Source: Paenibacillus sp. YN15 (lineage in GTDB: Bacteria > Bacillota > Bacilli > Paenibacillales > NBRC-103111). From it: DNA of 64,000 bases. Under the pieces are notes generated by a model. That model worked only from the letters and a program-made list of their open reading frames with translations. It did no database searches and had not been told where the DNA came from. Below, in pieces: positions 19,601 to 27,165 of the stretch; position 1 is the stretch's first letter, and each line of letters begins with the position of its first letter. The position numbers and the translations under genes were made by a program. Where the stretch lies: contig NZ_QMFA01000008.1 in the NCBI RefSeq assembly GCF_003285005.1, positions 1 to 64,000 on the forward strand, given 5' to 3'.

Positions 19601-19934
19601 TCATAATGGCATCCAGCCCATTCTCTATCCCCCCTTCCACATAAATCCTTCCCACGTTCTGGATAAAGGTACTGACATCCGAGGTGAGGGGATATACGGT
19701 TGGGGAATATTCATAGGATATCAGCCCCAGCTGAAATGGAATCCCCTGCCGGCTCAGCTTGTTGGCAAAGCCAGTTACCTGTGTTTTCACATTATTAATG
19801 GAAGGACTCATGCTTCCCGAACGGTCAATAATAAACACGATATCCACACTCGATCTGGCAAATGCAGGGGATGGTTTTATCAGTAAAGGGGACAGGATGG
19901 CTAAACACAACAGAATAATGGCCAGTCTTTTCAC
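16641..19934 (-). CDS. Secreted VWA-domain protein with fibronectin type III repeats
   Basis: A 1097-residue exported protein. GTG 19934 is chosen because AAAGAGG lies eight bases upstream and the product then begins with a clean signal peptide ending SPAFA. A von Willebrand A domain follows immediately with a complete MIDAS motif (D37-x-S39-x-S41) and continues to about residue 210; such domains bind protein ligands through a metal ion. After an Ig-like stretch come at least six FN3 modules of about 85 residues, each with the phrase HTYRVRA. The last 105 residues (LSFVVSYNPEELEITDLYSF) match the end of the upstream gene's product and look cohesin-like. No LPXTG or SLH anchor is seen. It lies 25 bp behind its upstream neighbour. 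Confidence 0.88.
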   Translation of the reverse strand: MKRLAIILLCLAILSPLLIKPSPAFARSSVDIVFIIDRSGSMSPSINNVKTQVTGFANKLSRQGIPFQLGLISYEYSPTVYPLTSDVSTFIQNVGRIYVEGGIENGLDAIMKARDYTFELNSTKYFILIGDEAIFSAGSYTEAGVIQTLKNENIILTTIGGGTAVSQFQRMAPLTGGKYLDLYSNFEENLDEIFQQINSMPSIEGYLPQNNQLVSDLIPFSPAVTVKDVDNEALHVEYYLDGEGTARAVQTISNTQIPQYVAFPPLDTAALLEGTHTILYKVRDASTTVQAQTTFRLDKSPPYMGNVGIATTDSSIQITGSAADHFGLDPAPYRYRIDSGDSGWIQDTAYIQYDLLPNTAYSVLFQARDATGHTNQWTGTARTKAQTPMPVISSKTETALQITFSDRNPGHTQYQIQLNNQFLDQNGQLSATAQWIQLQAQSITAAGLAPGTVYTIHAKARNDEGIESPGSQPVQGITLAYPPANFYGSAAQRSIALSWEAAAGALHYEVELDRQAVAVASSTAYIHSGLSPNTRHEYRVRSVTGGGAGAWSPYLTVFTLPDPPPVPAHVTAVPSQTEITLEWDISIRAEAYEVEADGAVYPVGALPQFVHRGLEPKSLHTYRVRALNPGGVSDWSPAIALKTLPYPPVAPERPLAQPSIYSMAVSWNKVEEADAYELEVDGLIMDVGNTDTYLHEGLEPVSGHTYRVRAKNAGGKSPWSAPVDMTTHPEKPSVPTNIMGTADEASITLTWYRVLHTDRYEIEVDGAVLGDETDNQFVDSGLVPNSRHTYRVRAVNISGKSDWTAPVSMKTLPEGSGATMSLTNVVALVTNNRILISWDTVSPDARYDVEVDGVVRDNGAGTIYNHTGLAANEFHTYKIRIQDEDGSGNGEWIAILSLSTLPDPPDAPEGLEAFPADNSIELRWERVDGADGYDIEVDGQVYDLGASRIYLHEQLASGTSHTYRIRAKNQTGVTAWSNAMVKSTTSPDYTAAVTADQSFEVSLLGWNVQDFSELSFVVSYNPEELEITDLYSFTPVADLMASGTIPGSPLKVEYTRGKVIYRMSQSIEPGTSWSGELAAVRFKSKINGAANIRVTVE

Positions 19935-19959
19935 GGCATGCACCTCTTTCATTAAAGAA

Positions 19960-22900
19960 TTATTCAATCACATATCTCAGCTTGGAATATTCATTAGTCT
20001 TGGTCTGCAATCTGATGCTGTTTACAATGGTTTTGTCCGCGTCATATACGATGTATACAATGGTGCCTGGCGTATAGCTGGCAACAACCATGTTTGTTCC
20101 CTGAATTGCACCGGCAGTTCGTTCATATTCCGGTGTAATGGAGCTCAAATCCAGGACCTCCAGCTTGTCCGGATCATAGGTGACTGTAATCTTCCGTTGA
20201 AGCTGGCCTGCTTTCCGGGGGACGGCAAATACAAAATTAAACTGGGTGTCCTGGGGAATATCCACGGTCAATTCAGGCAATGTATTCTTTTTCAGCTTGC
20301 TTGTCCAATCGCTTGCGCCTGCGCTTCCTGTTGACCTGACGCGGTAGGTGTGCATGGTATTGGGCTCCAGTCCCCCATGGGTATAGCTGTTCCCGCTGTA
20401 AACCGGAACTGTCTGCCCGTCCACCTCTACCTCATAGCCATTTGCTCCCATGACCTTATCCCAGCTCAACACAACGGCCGTGGCGGAAGCCTCCGCTTTC
20501 AGATTCATCGGCATGGAGGGAGCGGTGGAGCTGGTAGCCAGACTGCTCCAGTTGCTCCACTCTCCCACTACTGTTCCGTTGACTGCTCTGACACGATAAG
20601 TGTGCAGGCTGTTGGAGGACAGGTTCGTATGGCTGTAAGCGGTGGCTTGCCCCACTGTAAGAATAACCCCATCCGCTTCAAGCTCATAACCTGCCGCACC
20701 CTCTACCTGGCTCCAACTGATGTCAATATGCTGGCTGCCCGATACCACACTGATAATACGGGGGGTTCCCAAAGCCGTAAGGCTGGATACGGTCTCCGAC
20801 CAGTCCCCGACTGTTGACCCGCTCCGTGCCCTCACCCGATACACGTGACGGGAATTAGGCTCCAATCCGCTATGTTCAAATCGGTTGGAGGCGCCGTTGT
20901 CAATTAACACGCCATCTGCCAGAACATCGTAGGTTTCCGCCCCTTCCACCGGTTCCCAGGAAAGCGTAATGGTATTCTCGTTAGACATTACGGCAACCTG
21001 CTGGGGCTGGCCTAAGCCGGTGGTTTTGGTGATCTGCTCCGACCATGCCCCGACGCCTCCCGCATTCCAGGCTCTCACCCGATAGCTGTGAGTGCTGTTG
21101 GGAAGTAACTGTTCATGGCGGTAGGCGCCCTGAAGAGATACAGGGATGATTTCCCCATCTGCTTCCACTTCATATCCCTGTGCGCCTTTTACCGCATTCC
21201 ACCCAAGTGCAATCACGGAGCTGCTTACCGCAACAGCCTGCATTTGAACAGGGGTATCCGGCAGTGTCATAACCCGGGACAGGACAGACCAATCTCCCGC
21301 TGTATAAGCGCTTTTGGCCCGGACCCGGTACGTATGCTCGGAGCTGGAATCCACCGGACTCATGCTGTAAAAGTTAGCTTCCCCATTGTCGGTGATCCGG
21401 CCGTCTATTTCGATTTCATAGGTTTTTGCCCCTGGTGTCCGCTCCCATTCAAACCGGATAGAGCTTGATCCGGCTATCGCCTGTACATGCTGTGGAACGG
21501 ACGGCTGGACATATACCTCCACCTGCCCGCTCCATGGACTTGTCCCATCCTGATTGACCGATCTTGCCCTGAAGCTGTGAACGGAGCCGGGGTCTACCGG
21601 TGCATATACATGCCTGGCAGCTTTAATGCCGGAGGTCAGGCTGCCGTCTATTTCCAAATCATAAGAAAGCGCCCCGGGCACTGTATCCCATGTCAGCACA
21701 ATAGCAGTATCCGACGGGGTTCCCGTCAAATTGGCCGGAACTGCAGGCAGAGTAATCCCTACGAACAGCCTGCTCCAGGCTCCGGGGCCACTGGCGTTAT
21801 AGGCCCTTACCCGGTAAGTTCGCTGCATGTTGGACTCCAGATGCTGATCCGTATATGACAGCGCTGATCCCACATTCAATACTGTGTTATAGGTCTCCAC
21901 CTCATAGCCGGTTGCCCCCTTAACCGCGTCCCAGGTTAATTGTACGGAATCGATGGTGGAATCCAACCGAACATTCCCCGGCACATCCGGCAATGTCCAG
22001 GCCTCTCCAAGCTGGCTCCATTCCCCGATGATATCGCCGCTGTTGGCTCTGACCCGGTAGGTATGGACCGTTCCCGGTTCCAGGCCCGCATAGCGGTAGG
22101 AGGGGGTAGCCCCCACCGGATAAATGATGCCATCCACCTCTACCTCATGTCCGTCCGCCTGCCAAACAGCGGGCCACTCAAGGGTCAGTGCATCCGATGC
22201 CGCTATGGCGCTTGGCTGCGGAATGCCGAAGGGATAGAGGTTCTCCTGCGGGATGGGTTCACGGGCCTGGCTTGCACTTTGCCAATACAGCACAGCCTGC
22301 GGATTTCCATCCTTGCTGGAGTATTCGGCACGCACATTATATCTTTCGCCTGCATAAACCTGTGCAGTAACCGTCTGGGGTCCCCCGCTGCCGGACTCCC
22401 AGCGATCAATGACCAATTGATCGTTCAGCCACAGCCGGACAGGTCCACGGGACTGCATATCCAATGTGTATTCCTCCGAATATTCCGGCTGGAATTGGCC
22501 CGACCACCTGACGGAGAAATCCTGGTCGTTGAATCCGGGGGCGGGCAGCACAGGCCTGGTTTGCACGTTAATTTGCTCATCCATCTTATTGAGCATCGTT
22601 CCGGTAAAATCACCGCCGCTGTAATACTCTGCACGCAACCCGTGAAGCGCGTATTTCAACAAGGTATGTCCATGGCCTCCATAACCCGATTGAATCACGG
22701 GCTGCTTGTTGGCAGTCAGATTGCCGCCCATGGCTATCCAGCCGCCTGCGGCGATGCGGAGATGGTTATTTACCGAAACATTGTTTTTGATAAAAAAATC
22801 GCCCCGGGTCACAACCAGGTTTGCCGTTTCATTATTGGATACCAGTTCGCCCACCGTTATTTCTTCCTGCGCGCTCATATCCACCCGGGTATTAATATTC

Positions 22901-24099
22901 AAGTTCCCTTTTACCAGTATGGTGTTGGCGGAAACCTGAAGCGTGCCGTTGTTATAGACCAGACTTCCCGCAGCCAATTGGCCCGAAGCCTGTACCGTGG
23001 AATTCTGGTTCAGATGAAGACTGCCTCCTACCCATATATTGCCCTCCTTCTCCAACTGAAGGTTGGAAGGCAGCATTTTCAGCGTAAGCTCTGTATTGGC
23101 ATTAAGGTTCTGACGAACAAACAGGCTGCCATAAACGGTAACGCTGAGTTTTTGGTTGGTATTGATCCCGTCCACAATCAGGAAAACCGGACGTTCAGGG
23201 GAGCCGAATACGGCGGAGGAGTCCAAATTCAGCTGACCTGAACGAATCACAACCGGTGCTCCGACGCTGCCGGCAATAGTCGACTGAATCGCCGGCACAT
23301 CATGCCCTCCAAATACGGCCTGTGCTTGCAATGATGACAGCTGGTCCTCCATCTCCTGCCACTTGCTTTCCAAATGACCGCCAATAGCTGCATCCAGCCC
23401 GGCTACCCGAATGTATTCGGGCGTGTTGTATATATTAGTAGATTGACCCGACAGCAATAATTTGTTGCCGGAGCTTGTTCTTGCCTCCGGAGGCAGGGAA
23501 ATTTGCGGGGCCGCCGGCTTCCTCTTTTCCGGTTCATCCAGCTTGAGAACCTGCACAACCCGCAAAGCAGTGGCCGTTGCCGGTTGATCTCCGAAGGTCA
23601 GCGTCAAGCGTCCGTCATACACGTAAATGGACTGCTTAACCGTATGTACCGCTCCTTCTGCCAAAGCCATCTGCTCAGCCAGAGCCAAATTCTCGGCATA
23701 TACGGTGTTGACGCTGGAATAAACCGCATCGCCTACAGTAACGGAAACCTCATATTTTCCTCTAGCCAGGGAGAGTTCCCACTGGTCTCCTCCCCGTGTG
23801 CGGATAAAGCTGTCCGGTCCGCTGTATGTATTTCTCGTAACCGTCTGATCCTCCACCCCATGATTCCAGCCAAATTCAAGACCGTTCTGTTGGTCGTAAA
23901 CCCCGCCCGAATCCACTGTCACTCCCTCGGGAATGTCAGCATCGCCGCTTTGAAACCGGAACTGCCAAACGGCTTGCTCTCCTGCAGCAGCTAAGGCACG
24001 GGCAGTGAGTGGGCCTGGCACTCCTCCCGAAAATACCAGGGCGCAAACAAGCAACATAGCGCAGATGCGCCTCCAATGCTTTTCTCTCCACAACTTCAT
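19960..24099 (-). CDS. Large secreted PA14 / fibronectin type III protein, first gene of the operon
   Basis: A 1379-residue exported protein. ATG 24099 follows AGAGGAGA at seven bases and gives a signal peptide ending ARALAA. Residues 40-190 form a jelly-roll-like carbohydrate-binding region (Y..GPDSFIRTRGG...KYEVSVTVGD). Residues 230-500 are a beta-solenoid-like stretch of repeated GxLxVNxN strands. A PA14 domain follows (LRAEYYSGGDFTGTML to AVLYWQSAS, about 505-645), a glycan-binding module. Eight FN3 repeats then lead to a C-terminal, cohesin-like domain (ITVTYDPDKLEVLDLSSI) shared with the VWA protein. It probably acts as a long cell-surface or matrix stalk. Its leader carries the c-di-GMP riboswitch. 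Confidence 0.88.
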   Translation of the reverse strand: MKLWREKHWRRICAMLLVCALVFSGGVPGPLTARALAAAGEQAVWQFRFQSGDADIPEGVTVDSGGVYDQQNGLEFGWNHGVEDQTVTRNTYSGPDSFIRTRGGDQWELSLARGKYEVSVTVGDAVYSSVNTVYAENLALAEQMALAEGAVHTVKQSIYVYDGRLTLTFGDQPATATALRVVQVLKLDEPEKRKPAAPQISLPPEARTSSGNKLLLSGQSTNIYNTPEYIRVAGLDAAIGGHLESKWQEMEDQLSSLQAQAVFGGHDVPAIQSTIAGSVGAPVVIRSGQLNLDSSAVFGSPERPVFLIVDGINTNQKLSVTVYGSLFVRQNLNANTELTLKMLPSNLQLEKEGNIWVGGSLHLNQNSTVQASGQLAAGSLVYNNGTLQVSANTILVKGNLNINTRVDMSAQEEITVGELVSNNETANLVVTRGDFFIKNNVSVNNHLRIAAGGWIAMGGNLTANKQPVIQSGYGGHGHTLLKYALHGLRAEYYSGGDFTGTMLNKMDEQINVQTRPVLPAPGFNDQDFSVRWSGQFQPEYSEEYTLDMQSRGPVRLWLNDQLVIDRWESGSGGPQTVTAQVYAGERYNVRAEYSSKDGNPQAVLYWQSASQAREPIPQENLYPFGIPQPSAIAASDALTLEWPAVWQADGHEVEVDGIIYPVGATPSYRYAGLEPGTVHTYRVRANSGDIIGEWSQLGEAWTLPDVPGNVRLDSTIDSVQLTWDAVKGATGYEVETYNTVLNVGSALSYTDQHLESNMQRTYRVRAYNASGPGAWSRLFVGITLPAVPANLTGTPSDTAIVLTWDTVPGALSYDLEIDGSLTSGIKAARHVYAPVDPGSVHSFRARSVNQDGTSPWSGQVEVYVQPSVPQHVQAIAGSSSIRFEWERTPGAKTYEIEIDGRITDNGEANFYSMSPVDSSSEHTYRVRAKSAYTAGDWSVLSRVMTLPDTPVQMQAVAVSSSVIALGWNAVKGAQGYEVEADGEIIPVSLQGAYRHEQLLPNSTHSYRVRAWNAGGVGAWSEQITKTTGLGQPQQVAVMSNENTITLSWEPVEGAETYDVLADGVLIDNGASNRFEHSGLEPNSRHVYRVRARSGSTVGDWSETVSSLTALGTPRIISVVSGSQHIDISWSQVEGAAGYELEADGVILTVGQATAYSHTNLSSNSLHTYRVRAVNGTVVGEWSNWSSLATSSTAPSMPMNLKAEASATAVVLSWDKVMGANGYEVEVDGQTVPVYSGNSYTHGGLEPNTMHTYRVRSTGSAGASDWTSKLKKNTLPELTVDIPQDTQFNFVFAVPRKAGQLQRKITVTYDPDKLEVLDLSSITPEYERTAGAIQGTNMVVASYTPGTIVYIVYDADKTIVNSIRLQTKTNEYSKLRYVIE

Positions 24100-24148
24100 T
24101 GTTTTTCTCCTCTCTGGAAAAATGTCGCTTTCAGCATTTTGCAGGCAC

Positions 24149-24180
24149 AAAAAAACAAGCCCCTCCGGCGGCCCGGCTGC
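24149..24180 (-). terminator. Putative riboswitch-controlled terminator
   Basis: On the minus strand a GC-rich stem region (plus-strand bases 24156-24180) runs into seven uridines (24155-24149), 50 nt before the start of the FN3/PA14 gene. The GCTTG just before the T-run can also pair with CAAGC at the 5' edge of the aptamer, so the ligand state could decide the fold. Whether c-di-GMP turns the operon on or off cannot be read safely. Confidence 0.55.
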
Positions 24181-24281
24181 CATACCTGCTGCATGTCAAA
24201 CGACTCATGCGGCGGCTTAGGCCCGTGGCTTTGCGTCCCCGACTTTTGTACGGGTTTGCCTTTTTCAGTTAAGCTTGCTTG
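24156..24281 (-). promoter_or_regulatory. Cyclic di-GMP-I (GEMM) riboswitch
   Basis: The minus strand carries the conserved GEMM-I landmarks in order: GGCAAACCCG (24260-24251), GGGGACGCAAAGCC (24241-24228), ACGGGCCTAAG with its tetraloop-receptor bases, a variable arm, and GGTATGGCAGCCGGG (24186-24172). The G before GCAAA, which in the Vibrio Vc2 aptamer contacts one guanine of the ligand, is a G and not the A of cGAMP-type variants, so c-di-GMP is the expected ligand. It sits in the 5' leader of the six-gene RHS operon, beside a diguanylate cyclase gene. Confidence 0.9.
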
Positions 24282-24414
24282 ATCCACACGCAGCTAATTC
24301 ATTACTTCAGAAGCAGATTCATACGCAGATTGATAACATTCCCAAGGAATTTTATCCATTTTCAACAACAAATTCTGTCTATGGTCCCATTAATCCTGCA
24401 AGGTTGCACATTAT

Positions 24415-24443
24415 TTGTTACAATTTTGTGTATAAAGTAGAAT
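24415..24443 (+). promoter_or_regulatory. Sigma-A type promoter for the diguanylate cyclase
   Basis: TTGTTA (24415-24420), a 17-bp spacer and TAGAAT (24438-24443) face the cyclase gene and imply a leader of about 165 nt. The leader holds no recognised RNA element. Confidence 0.6.
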
Positions 24444-24613
24444 TATGGCATAATTTTTTCCACTTCCCATTTTCCTGCTCCTTCCTTGTGCCCTGTCTCC
24501 GGTTATGGTACGCTGAAACAAAACCAATCCCCCGAATGAAAATGCGCAGTACACAGCATTTTCGCAAAAAAACGATCCGCGGATGCTTTTTGCCCGAATG
24601 AAAGGTGAATCAC

Positions 24614-25741
24614 TTGAACCTGAAAGCCCGTCTCCATTTATATGAAGCTGACAACCCGCGCCACAAGCACTGGATTCACCGCTTCCTGGGGATTTACTGG
24701 CTTATGATTGCTTTGCATTTTGCCGCACAGTTGGGGGCATTTCTGTTTGTTCCCGCTTATGACATCGGCGCCCGCGAATTCTATCTTTACATCCTGCTGT
24801 TCCCGCATATGCTCATGAGCATATGCACAGGAATCGCCTACGCAATCTGCCGGTTCCGGCCCCGCTTGTCCTTTCATGCCCTATCCGTCTGCGGAACCAT
24901 TATCTCCACGGGAATCATTCACTTAAACGGCGACATCCGGATTATCTCCGCCGCGATGCTTCTTCCGGTTATAGCTTCCGCCATCTTCTTCCGCTTGGAT
25001 GTCACCTGGTTCACTGCGGGGCTTCAGGCAGTTGCGCTTTTGCTCCTGTACGGAACGGATTCCTGGTTCCGGCAGTTCCTGAATCCCTTCGACCTGATTG
25101 CCATTCCCCTGTTTCTCTTGGTGGGTACCCTGGTCACCGTGGTTATCATCCAGAACGGCAGAGGCATTGTGGAGAATCTGGAGCTTACAACCCTGGACAA
25201 GCAGGAGCTCATGGTAGAAAATGTGCTGATCACAGCCAAGGCCAAAACCGATGCGCTGACCGGGCTGTACAACCATATGTCCTTCCACGAGTTCTATGAC
25301 AGAGCCATTGATTTCGGCTCCCAGGGACATCTCTTCCACCTGGCGCTGCTGGATATCGACCACTTCAAAGCGGTTAATGACAAATTCGGCCACCGTACCG
25401 GCGACCTTGTACTTGCCCGGGTGGCGCAGGTGATCCGGGAGGCCATTGAGCCCACGGATATCGCCGCCCGTTACGGAGGAGAGGAATTTGCCATTCTGCT
25501 GTTTGAAAAAAGCTTCGAACGCGCTTACGCCCTCATGGAATCCATCCGGGAACGGCTGGCGGAGCTGCAGCATGAGGAGCTGCAGCGGAAGGCGGTCACC
25601 ATCAGTATCGGACTGCGGAGCTTCAGCCGGTTTGACACCAAGGAAACCATGTTCGAGGCCGCCGACAATCTTCTGTACCAGGCCAAAAGAGCGGGCCGCA
25701 ACCGGACAATGGCAGCTGTTTCCGCCAAAGGCAGCGGGTAA
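24614..25741 (+). CDS. Membrane-bound diguanylate cyclase (GGDEF)
   Basis: This 375-residue protein would make c-di-GMP from two GTP. About five to six transmembrane segments occupy residues 20-185 and form a membrane sensor with no recognised periplasmic domain. A short signalling helix precedes the GGDEF domain, which has the metal-binding LLDIDHFKAVND and an intact GGEEF active site at 288-292. The RxxD inhibitory site that normally lies five residues before GGEEF reads EPTD, so product inhibition is probably lost. TTG 24614 is preferred, since AAAGG lies eight bases upstream; a GTG at 24605 sits on that sequence. It is divergent from the riboswitch-controlled operon. Confidence 0.9.
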   Translation: MNLKARLHLYEADNPRHKHWIHRFLGIYWLMIALHFAAQLGAFLFVPAYDIGAREFYLYILLFPHMLMSICTGIAYAICRFRPRLSFHALSVCGTIISTGIIHLNGDIRIISAAMLLPVIASAIFFRLDVTWFTAGLQAVALLLLYGTDSWFRQFLNPFDLIAIPLFLLVGTLVTVVIIQNGRGIVENLELTTLDKQELMVENVLITAKAKTDALTGLYNHMSFHEFYDRAIDFGSQGHLFHLALLDIDHFKAVNDKFGHRTGDLVLARVAQVIREAIEPTDIAARYGGEEFAILLFEKSFERAYALMESIRERLAELQHEELQRKAVTISIGLRSFSRFDTKETMFEAADNLLYQAKRAGRNRTMAAVSAKGSG

Positions 25742-25742
25742 C

Positions 25743-25782
25743 GGCAGCAATAGCCCATGAACATGATGGCTGCGCCTTTTTC
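25743..25782 (+). terminator. Terminator after the diguanylate cyclase
   Basis: GGCAGC pairs with GCTGC(G)CC around an inner AGCC/GGCT stem, followed by TTTTT, starting right after the stop codon. Confidence 0.6.
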
Positions 25783-25819
25783 AGGTTGGGCTCGATGGAA
25801 TAGCTTCTTGGAAAACCAA

Positions 25820-25965
25820 AAAAACCCTTCCGTCCCGAACGCAAATAAAAGCGTGTACGAAGGGACGAAAGGGATTAGCCGTAGTCCCCACCCATGGTCG
25901 CCGCTGCTCCCGCGAGAAACGGCCTTGACAAGTACGGGGAACAATTTATGGAAGCGTATTATACT
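25820..25965 (-). ncRNA. Orphan T-box-like RNA with its own terminator
   Basis: On the minus strand a small hairpin (GCCG...CGGC) precedes GGGTGGGGACTACGG, close to the T-box antiterminator consensus AGGGTGGNACCGCGG. It is followed by a long stem: TTTCGTCCC pairs with GGGACGGAAGGG around an ACGC/GCGT inner stem, then seven Ts. A TATAAT lies at 25963-25958 with no good -35. The RNA points into the 3' end of the cyclase gene in antisense, so it has no gene to control. It may be a leftover leader, a small RNA, or simply an elaborate terminator for the LysR gene. Confidence 0.4.
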
Positions 25966-26032
25966 TGAAGACTTTTGTCCACTGAGGAAAGACATAATTG
26001 GTTCATTATTCCGCACCCAGAAGAAAAACCCC

Positions 26033-26914
26033 CTACGCACGTTCAAACCGTTCCAACAAAAACGCTCGAAACCTCTCAGCCGGAGGGGATAAATAGCCTT
26101 CCGTCCGCCAGGCAAGGCCGATCGTCCGCCGGCATTCGGGATTGGCGATGGGGAGCCGGGATACCTTGTCCAATTCCAGGCTCGGTATGGCCGGCAAAAG
26201 CGATACTCCCAATCCCGCCGATACAAAGCCCACAACCGTCATCACATCATCACCTTCAAACACGATGTTCGGCGTCGCCTTCTCTTGTTCGAACAACCGC
26301 TCGGCTATCGTCCGCATCCCGTATCCTGTCTTCAAGGCGATAAAGGGCTCTTCGGCCATATCCGCAATGTGGATTTCCGTGCAGCCCGCAAGCCGGTGTC
26401 CATGCGGGACATAAGCATAGAGCACCTCCTCCCACAGGCTGCGCCATTGAACCCCGCTCCTCGTTTCGGTCATGGAGGACAAGATGAAGTCCACCTCTCC
26501 TCTCTCCAACCGGTCAAGCATCTCATGGGTGGATTGCTGGTCCAGCCGGAAGCGGATGTTGGGCCAATGCTGCGCAAATTCGCTCAATAAAGACGGGACT
26601 GCAGATATGCCCAGCGATTTGAGGAAGATGAGGGCTACTGTGCCGTAATCCGGGTCAAGCCAATGGGCCAGCTCCTCTTTCCCTTCCCGGATTTCCGCCA
26701 GCGCCCGGCCGACCCGCACCGCAAACCGTTCGCCGTACCGGTTCAACCGCACGCTCCGACCCTGCCGGTCAAACAAAGGCATGCCCAATTCCGCTTCCAG
26801 GTTGGCAATGGAGCGGCTCAGGGCCGGCTGAGAGATGGACAGCTCCTCCGCGGCACGCGTGAAGTGCTGCAGTCGGGCGACGGTCTGAAAGTATTCAAGC
26901 TGCTGCCATTCCAT
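26033..26914 (-). CDS. LysR-family transcriptional regulator
   Basis: A 293-residue regulator with the usual N-terminal winged helix-turn-helix (MEWQQLEYFQTVARLQHFTR; AAEELSISQPALSRSIANLE) and a periplasmic-binding-protein-like effector domain from about residue 90. The ATG follows GGAGGAACGAGC. It is divergent from the TauE/SafE permease at 27166, the usual layout for a LysR protein controlling its neighbour, so a small anionic effector is plausible. The effector cannot be predicted further. Confidence 0.9.
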   Translation of the reverse strand: MEWQQLEYFQTVARLQHFTRAAEELSISQPALSRSIANLEAELGMPLFDRQGRSVRLNRYGERFAVRVGRALAEIREGKEELAHWLDPDYGTVALIFLKSLGISAVPSLLSEFAQHWPNIRFRLDQQSTHEMLDRLERGEVDFILSSMTETRSGVQWRSLWEEVLYAYVPHGHRLAGCTEIHIADMAEEPFIALKTGYGMRTIAERLFEQEKATPNIVFEGDDVMTVVGFVSAGLGVSLLPAIPSLELDKVSRLPIANPECRRTIGLAWRTEGYLSPPAERFRAFLLERFERA

Positions 26915-27047
26915 GCTCGTTCCTCCCTATATCAAATCTGCGATCGAATAGCAGGCATTTGGTGTTGCTTTCATTTCTCTTGTTGCCCCTATCTGAATTT
27001 ATGGATGCAAAAATGCTATGCAGTTCAATAAACAGTTCATCATACCT

Positions 27048-27076
27048 TTTACGCATCGTTTCCATTAAAATAATAC
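27048..27076 (+). promoter_or_regulatory. Possible promoter for the TauE/SafE permease
   Basis: TTTACG, 17 bp, TAATAC within the LysR-permease intergenic region. The match is moderate, as expected for an activator-dependent promoter. Confidence 0.35.
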
Positions 27077-27165
27077 ATTAGACATCATGATTGGCGCAAC
27101 GTACTATTTAAATGAGACAAAAGAATGCGAGGGCTTGATAGCGCAGCGAAAGGAACTGACCTGCA

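Noticed and set aside
24156-24281. cGAMP-specific variant of the GEMM-I riboswitch
   Set aside because: The ligand-contact base before GCAAA is G, as in c-di-GMP binders, not A.
24923-25750. Long minus-strand frame opposite the GGDEF gene
   Set aside because: No start signal and no recognisable protein features; the GGDEF frame is certain.
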